Below are positions 11,359 to 12,525 of a stretch of DNA of 12,525 bases, piece by piece. Source of the DNA: Clostridia bacterium. Lineage in GTDB: Bacteria; Bacillota; Clostridia; Oscillospirales; CAG-272. Positions within the stretch are counted from its first letter, which is position 1. Each line of letters starts with the position of its first letter. The notes under the pieces are model-generated. The model ran no database searches and was not told where the DNA came from. It saw only the letters and a program-made list of their open reading frames with translations. The stretch spans positions 1 to 12,525 of the forward strand of contig JAGCYR010000110.1 in NCBI GenBank assembly GCA_017960705.1, written 5' to 3'. Both the position numbers and the translations under genes were made by a program.

Positions 11359-12525
11359 TCAGTTCTTGTCGGTCTTGTCTTCGAAGTCGGTGCCGTACAC
11401 GTCGCCCTGCTCGTTCTGGGTCGCCCCGGCGGCGCCTCCCTGCGGGTTCGCCTCGGCGTAGAGCTTCTCGGCGAGCGGGTAGAACGCCTTTTCCAGCGCC
11501 TCGGTGTCGGCTTTGACGTCGTCGGTCGAGCCGCCCTTCAGGGTCTCTTTCAGTTTCTCGATCGCCTGCTTGACCGGCGCCTTGTCGTCGTCCGTGAACT
11601 TGTCGCCCGCCTCGGAGATCGACTTCTCGATCTGGAAGATCATAGTCTCGGCGCGGTTCTTGACCTCGACCGCCTCCTTGTTCTTCTTGTCCTCTTCGGC
11701 GTACTTCTCGGCTTCCTTGACCGCCTTTTCGATGTCCTCTTTCGACATGTTGGTCGAACTCTTGATCGTGATGTGCTGTTCCTTGCCGGTGCCCTTGTCG
11801 AGCGCCGTGACGGTCACGATGCCGTTCGCGTCGATGTCGAAGGTGACCTCGATCTGCGGTACGCCGCGCGGCGCGGGAGCGATCCCGTCGAGGTTGAAGC
11901 GGCCGAGGGTCGTGTTGCCCGACGCCATCTCGCGCTCGCCCTGCAGGACGTGGATCTCGACCGACGTCTGGTTGTCTGCGGCGGTGGAGTAGATCTGGCT
12001 CTTCTTGACCGGGATGGTCGTGTTGCGGTCGATGATGCGGTTGAACACGCCGCCGAGGGTCTCGATACCGAGCGACAGCGGGGTCACGTCGAGCAGCAGA
12101 ACGTCTTTGACGTCTCCGCCGAGAACGCCGCCCTGGATCGCCGCGCCGATCGCGACGCATTCGTCGGGGTTGATGCCCTTGAAGGGATCCTTGCCGGTGA
12201 ACTTCTTGACCTCTTCCTGCACGGCGGGGATACGGGTCGAACCGCCGACAAGCAGCACCTTCGAGATATCCGACACGCTGATGCCCGCATCCTTGATGAC
12301 CTGCTTCATCGGCTCGAGGGTCGCCTCGACCAGATCCCGGGTCAGTTCGTCGAACTTCGCGCGGGTAAGGGTCGCTTCAAAGTGCTTCGGGCCGGTGGCG
12401 TCCGCCGTGATGAAGGGCAGCGAGATATTGCTCTGCATCATGCCAGAAAGCTCGATCTTCGCCTTCTCCGCCGCCTCTTTCAGCCGCTGGAGCGCCATCT
12501 TGTCTTTGCGCAGGTCGATGCCGCC
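11359..12525 (-). CDS. dnaK: Chaperone DnaK (Hsp70), 5' end beyond the window
   Basis: ATP-driven chaperone that binds exposed hydrophobic peptides with DnaJ and GrpE. The 388 residues seen are the C-terminal part, entering at GGIDLRKDKMALQRLKEAAE in the ATPase domain. Seen: LVGGSTRIPAVQ and NPDECVAIGAAIQGG of the nucleotide-binding domain, the interdomain linker DVLLLDVTPLSLGIET, and the peptide-binding beta domain with NTTIP, STAADNQ, HVLQGERE and ITIKSSTNMS. The helical lid is followed by a Gly/Ala/Gln linker and an acidic tail ending DFEDKTDKN. No frameshift or internal stop is present. The 12498 ATG inside it is not the start. In most bacteria dnaJ follows dnaK directly; here two phosphatase genes lie between. 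Confidence 0.97.
   Translation of the reverse strand, partial: GGIDLRKDKMALQRLKEAAEKAKIELSGMMQSNISLPFITADATGPKHFEATLTRAKFDELTRDLVEATLEPMKQVIKDAGISVSDISKVLLVGGSTRIPAVQEEVKKFTGKDPFKGINPDECVAIGAAIQGGVLGGDVKDVLLLDVTPLSLGIETLGGVFNRIIDRNTTIPVKKSQIYSTAADNQTSVEIHVLQGEREMASGNTTLGRFNLDGIAPAPRGVPQIEVTFDIDANGIVTVTALDKGTGKEQHITIKSSTNMSKEDIEKAVKEAEKYAEEDKKNKEAVEVKNRAETMIFQIEKSISEAGDKFTDDDKAPVKQAIEKLKETLKGGSTDDVKADTEALEKAFYPLAEKLYAEANPQGGAAGATQNEQGDVYGTDFEDKTDKN

Overview
The window is GC-rich bacterial DNA (third codon positions are mostly G or C). It looks like a Gram-positive, Clostridia-type (Bacillota) chromosome. The pointers are an rbfA-nrnA pair, a fused FeoA-FeoB iron transporter followed by a tiny FeoB-associated Cys-rich membrane protein, consensus sigma-A/sigma-70 promoters, strong AGGAGG-type ribosome binding sites, and a Firmicutes-like DnaK. 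The lineage is inferred from gene content only. All large genes but one belong to known families. No prophage, transposase, CRISPR array or tRNA/rRNA gene was seen.

Layout. (1) 25-3218, plus strand: ddl, murI, rbfA, nrnA, a tight run joined by stop/start overlaps. It makes D-Ala-D-Ala and D-Glu for peptidoglycan, matures the 30S subunit, and degrades short RNAs/pAp. (2) 3226-3288: two back-to-back hairpin terminators between convergent genes. (3) 3287-5545, minus strand: a 752-residue protein I cannot name, with a helical N-terminus and a long beta-rich, propeller-like C-terminus. (4) 5546-5817: divergent intergenic region with two perfect TTGACA-N17-TATAAT promoters, one each way. (5) 5818-8348, plus strand: FeoAB ferrous iron transporter and its 54-residue Cys-rich partner. 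(6) 8349-8640: convergent intergenic region with terminators and an unusual array of small palindromes separated by ACATCAT/ACGTCAT. (7) 8641-12525, minus strand: dnaK (5' end outside the window), two tandem paralogous histidine phosphatases, then dnaJ.

The points most worth a second look are these. dnaJ carries an in-frame TAG at codon 142, although everything downstream (all four zinc-binding motifs and the C-terminal domains) looks intact. No identified gene in the window ends in TAG. Two near-duplicate histidine phosphatases sit between dnaK and dnaJ. The palindrome array begins inside the dnaJ stop codon. MurI has ACG in place of the usual ACN around its first catalytic cysteine. I saw no clear evidence of a wholly new multi-gene system; the dnaK-phosphatase-phosphatase-dnaJ arrangement and the palindrome array are the best candidates for something undescribed.
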